Source: an uncultured Oscillospiraceae bacterium (GTDB taxonomy: Bacteria; Bacillota_A; Clostridia; Oscillospirales; Oscillospiraceae). Taken from it: a stretch of 15,497 nt of DNA. The notes beneath the pieces were generated by a model. It searched no databases, was not told where the DNA came from, and saw only the letters and a list, made by a program, of their open reading frames with translations. Of this stretch, positions 13,464-15,497 are shown one piece after another. Each line of letters opens with the position of its first letter. The stretch's first letter is position 1. The DNA lies in the NCBI GenBank assembly GCA_900754605.1, contig CAAEDK010000170.1:1-15497 (forward strand), given 5' to 3'. The translations under genes and the position numbers were made by a program.

Positions 13464-13588
13464 ATCCGATGCCTCCTTGTCAAACAGTCAGACTGTGATA
13501 CAGCTTATCTGTCTGTATTGTACATCGGGCACCCGGGGAATTCTAGTCATAATTTGTGAATTTTTACCGATAAAGACACGGGGGAGGC
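13464..13588. other. Intergenic region upstream of the beta-CASP gene
   Basis: This holds the leader of the beta-CASP gene with its AAGGAGG. A TACAAT (minus strand, 13517-13522) could be a -10 box, but no good -35 lies at the right distance. I see no terminator for the HAD gene here, so readthrough from it is possible. Confidence 0.35.
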
Positions 13589-14365
13589 TCAAGGGAGCAG
13601 ACCAAAGTGGGACAGGGTGCGGGCAACCCCATCCTCGTCTACCGAGGGGGCAGTGTAATCTGCCTGGGCCTTCACCGCGCCGCTGGCGGTGCCCATAGCC
13701 ACGCCGATGCCGGCGTGGATCAGCATGGACAGGTCGTTTTCCCCGTCGCCGAAGGCCATACAGTTTTCCACTGGAATATTAAAGTGCTTCAAGATAGCAT
13801 CCATCCCCAGATCCTTTCCTCCGGTGGGCGGGATGACGTCCAGAAAGTTAGGGTGCCAGCGGGTGGTTTTGAGGTGGGGGGCGCGGTCCAGCAGAAGGTG
13901 CTCCTGCTCCCGGCTGAGGAAGGTGACTGCCTGATAAATTTCCCGGCCCAGGGCATAGCGGGCGGGCCGCACCGGCGGCATGGGGATGTACAGCTCACGG
14001 ATAAACTGGCGGGTCAGGTCGTTGATGCAGTTGAGATAGATGTCCTCCCCCTCCAGAAAAATGGAGGAGAAGGCGTCTCCCTCCGCAGCAGAAACCAGTT
14101 CCTCCACCGCCTCCGGCGGCATGGGACTGCTGCGGAGCACCTGGTCCCCCACAAAGCAGTACTGGCCGCTGAGGGTGACGCAGCCGTCAACGGGGAAGAG
14201 CTCCTGAACAGAGCGGAGCATGGCCTGGTGCCTGCCGGTGGCCAGAAACAGCTTGATCCCCTTGGCGCGCAGGGCGTGGAGGGCCTCCAGGGTGGAGGCG
14301 GGGATGGTGTGGGTGCGGAAGCTGACCAGCGTTCCGTCCACGTCAAAGAAAATGGCCTGGATCAT
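13589..14365 (-). CDS. Cof-type HAD-superfamily phosphatase
   Basis: A 258-residue cytosolic HAD (class IIB, Cof/YwpJ-like) phosphatase. Such enzymes dephosphorylate sugar phosphates, flavin mononucleotide or related small molecules through an aspartyl-phosphate. All four motifs are present: FFDVDGTL (Asp8 nucleophile, Asp10 acid/base), LFLATGR (Thr43), Lys184 in PTGGKDLG, and FGDGENDLSML (206-214, metal-binding acids). The alpha/beta cap sits between motifs II and III, about residues 80-180. Length fits the family. The ATG at 14365 is chosen because AGGAGG lies just upstream with a short 4-base spacing and the motif begins at once; the frame extends to a TTG at 14392 but that has no ribosome binding site. 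It lies downstream of a strong terminator (14443-14473), so it needs its own promoter, which I could not identify. The substrate is not predictable. Confidence 0.93.
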   Translation of the reverse strand: MIQAIFFDVDGTLVSFRTHTIPASTLEALHALRAKGIKLFLATGRHQAMLRSVQELFPVDGCVTLSGQYCFVGDQVLRSSPMPPEAVEELVSAAEGDAFSSIFLEGEDIYLNCINDLTRQFIRELYIPMPPVRPARYALGREIYQAVTFLSREQEHLLLDRAPHLKTTRWHPNFLDVIPPTGGKDLGMDAILKHFNIPVENCMAFGDGENDLSMLIHAGIGVAMGTASGAVKAQADYTAPSVDEDGVARTLSHFGLLP

Positions 14366-14436
14366 AGGACCTCCTGAGTGAGCCGTTCTCAAAACGGCGT
14401 GTTGAGATGGTGCGGGTCATGGGGACCGGCGCACAG

Positions 14437-14473
14437 AAAAAAGGATGGGGCCGTGCAGCGGGCGGCCCCATCC
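14437..14473 (-). terminator. Intrinsic terminator of the CBS/CorC-type gene
   Basis: A perfect 11-bp G/C-rich stem (arms 14443-14453 and 14463-14473) with a 9-nt loop, followed on the minus strand by T6 (14437-14442). It starts 10 bases past the stop codon and separates this gene from the HAD gene. Confidence 0.92.
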
Positions 14474-14483
14474 CTGCGGATAT

Positions 14484-15392
14484 TCAGTCGTTTTCCTCGG
14501 CAGCAGGTGCTGCTTTCTCGGCCAGGGCCCACCCGACCCTGCGGTCCCACAGTTCCTCCACACGGATCCGGAGGCCCATGGCCTCTACCACCGGGCGGCT
14601 GCCGTCCTCCGGGATGACAGGCAGCAGGGCAAAGACCAGACCGCCCACAGTGTCGCAGTCCAACTCCTCCAGCTCCTCCTCCGGCAGCTCCAGACCCATA
14701 GCCTCAGCCAGATCCTCCAGGTCGGCAGAGCCGGACACCCGCCATTGGGTGTCGCTGACCTGGATGATGTCCTGCTCCTCCTGGGGGTCAAATTCGTCAT
14801 AAATCTTGCCCACCAGCTCCTCCAACAGGTCCTCCAGAGTGAGCAGGCCGCCGGTGCCGCCGTACTCGTCCACCACCAGAGCCATGTGGATCTTCCGGTT
14901 CTGCATATCCCGGAACAGCACATCGGCCCGCACCGACTCCGGGACGAAGTAGGCAGGACGCAGCAGCTTCTCCAGGGGAAGTGGCTGAGCCTGACGGCTA
15001 TTGAGCAGATAGTCCCGGGTGGACAGGATGCCAACCACATCGTCGATGTCTTCGTTGTATACCGGGAAACGGGACAGACCAGAGGATTGGATGGTGTCAA
15101 GAATGGTGTCGTCATCTGCACTGAGGGGCAGTGTGACCATATCGGTGCGGTGGATCATTACATCGTCCGCCGTCATACTGTTGAACTCGAAAATGTTCTC
15201 AATGAGTTCCTTTTCGTTTTGTTCAATGGCGCCGGACTCCTCGCCCTCTTCCACCATGGCCATGATTTCATCGGCCAATTCCTCACCCTTGTCTCGATGC
15301 AGCCAAGCCAGGATGGGGCGGTAGAGCAGAAGCAGCAGATTGAGCAGTACACTGACTCCAAGCAAGATGGGCCATATTTGGTCCCCAGACAC
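14484..15392 (-). CDS. CBS-pair / CorC-HlyC domain protein with single membrane anchor (hemolysin/TlyC-like)
   Basis: A 302-residue protein. One hydrophobic helix at about 6-30 (WPILLGVSVLLNLLLLLY) anchors it, followed by an acidic linker. A CBS pair spans about 72-196, with MIHRTDMVTL, SRFPVYNEDIDDVVGIL and the family's hallmark VVDEYGGTGGLLTLED at 173-188. A CorC_HlyC C-terminal domain follows at about 204-283 (WRVSGSADLEDLAEAMGL, DTVGGLV). Full-length members of this family carry an N-terminal DUF21 (CNNM) transport domain of four helices; here it is missing and only one helix is present, as in some short anchored relatives. CorC-type proteins are linked to Mg/Co efflux; 'hemolysin' is a historical name. 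The start is GTG at 15392 with AAGGGGG upstream. Its promoter lies at 15448-15476 and its terminator at 14437-14473, so it is probably monocistronic. Confidence 0.9.
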   Translation of the reverse strand: MSGDQIWPILLGVSVLLNLLLLLYRPILAWLHRDKGEELADEIMAMVEEGEESGAIEQNEKELIENIFEFNSMTADDVMIHRTDMVTLPLSADDDTILDTIQSSGLSRFPVYNEDIDDVVGILSTRDYLLNSRQAQPLPLEKLLRPAYFVPESVRADVLFRDMQNRKIHMALVVDEYGGTGGLLTLEDLLEELVGKIYDEFDPQEEQDIIQVSDTQWRVSGSADLEDLAEAMGLELPEEELEELDCDTVGGLVFALLPVIPEDGSRPVVEAMGLRIRVEELWDRRVGWALAEKAAPAAEEND

Positions 15393-15447
15393 GGAAATTC
15401 CCCCTTATGTTTCCCAACAGGATTGAATTTGAAAATTACCTACCTTA

Positions 15448-15476
15448 AGAATAACACAAAACAGAACAGGCCGCAA
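15448..15476 (-). promoter_or_regulatory. Sigma-A-type promoter for the CBS/CorC-type gene
   Basis: On the minus strand there is TTGCGG at 15471-15476, a 17-base spacer, and TATTCT at 15448-15453 with a TGT extended -10. The transcript would begin near 15441, leaving a leader of about 50 nt before the GTG at 15392. The -35 box is identical to that of the dehydrogenase promoter at the other end of the window. Confidence 0.5.
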
Positions 15477-15497
15477 GAGAAAGGGGAAAAAAGCAGA

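Noticed and set aside
14366..14392. TTG start nine codons upstream for the HAD phosphatase
   Set aside because: No ribosome binding site, and the family starts directly before the FFDVDGTL motif.
14382..14398. 6-bp hairpin before the HAD gene as an attenuator or riboswitch
   Set aside because: Very short stem without supporting structure or conserved motif.
1..15497. Mobile elements, CRISPR arrays, tRNA or rRNA genes
   Set aside because: No repeated spacers, transposase-like ORFs, terminal repeats or RNA-gene signatures were found by reading both strands.

Overview
The window looks like chromosome from a high-GC, anaerobic, gut-type Firmicute, most likely an Oscillospiraceae relative (Flavonifractor, Lawsonibacter or Oscillibacter type). 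This is inferred from protein character: an LCP protein with an S/R-rich cytosolic tail, a DUF975 membrane protein, a CorC-like CBS protein, G+C-rich third codon positions, AGGAGG-type ribosome binding sites and strong intrinsic terminators. I see no tRNA or rRNA genes, no insertion sequence and no CRISPR array. The gene order reads as ordinary chromosome, apart from one unusual plus-strand operon.

Left part (1-3207, all minus strand): the 5' end of a D-2-hydroxyacid dehydrogenase gene that runs off the window, with a good promoter; an M20-family amidohydrolase with its own promoter and terminator; and a LytR-CpsA-Psr (LCP) cell-wall ligase gene with a terminator. The LCP gene has a -10 box almost touching its first ATG and a perfect AGGAGG further inside, which suggests a non-standard CTG start.

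Centre (3385-10888, plus strand): an apparent operon ended by a strong hairpin. Its first gene encodes a 1599-residue fusion of an HD phosphohydrolase-like domain, a long helical (HEAT-like) region, a NadD/PPAT-like nucleotidyltransferase, a GNAT-like region and a phosphoribosyltransferase-like domain. It is followed by a divergent lactate/malate dehydrogenase-superfamily protein, a small membrane ORF with an uncertain frame, and a flavodoxin-fold FMN reductase with a four-cysteine cluster. The domains all touch nucleotides, NAD(P) or flavin, so a role in nucleotide or NAD metabolism or repair, or in redox sensing, is a reasonable but untested guess. This is the best candidate here for an undescribed system.

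Right part (10899-15497, minus strand): a DUF975 membrane protein downstream of a beta-CASP metallo-beta-lactamase RNase-like protein (probable two-gene operon); a Cof-type HAD phosphatase; and a CBS/CorC-type protein with a single membrane anchor, its own promoter and a strong terminator.
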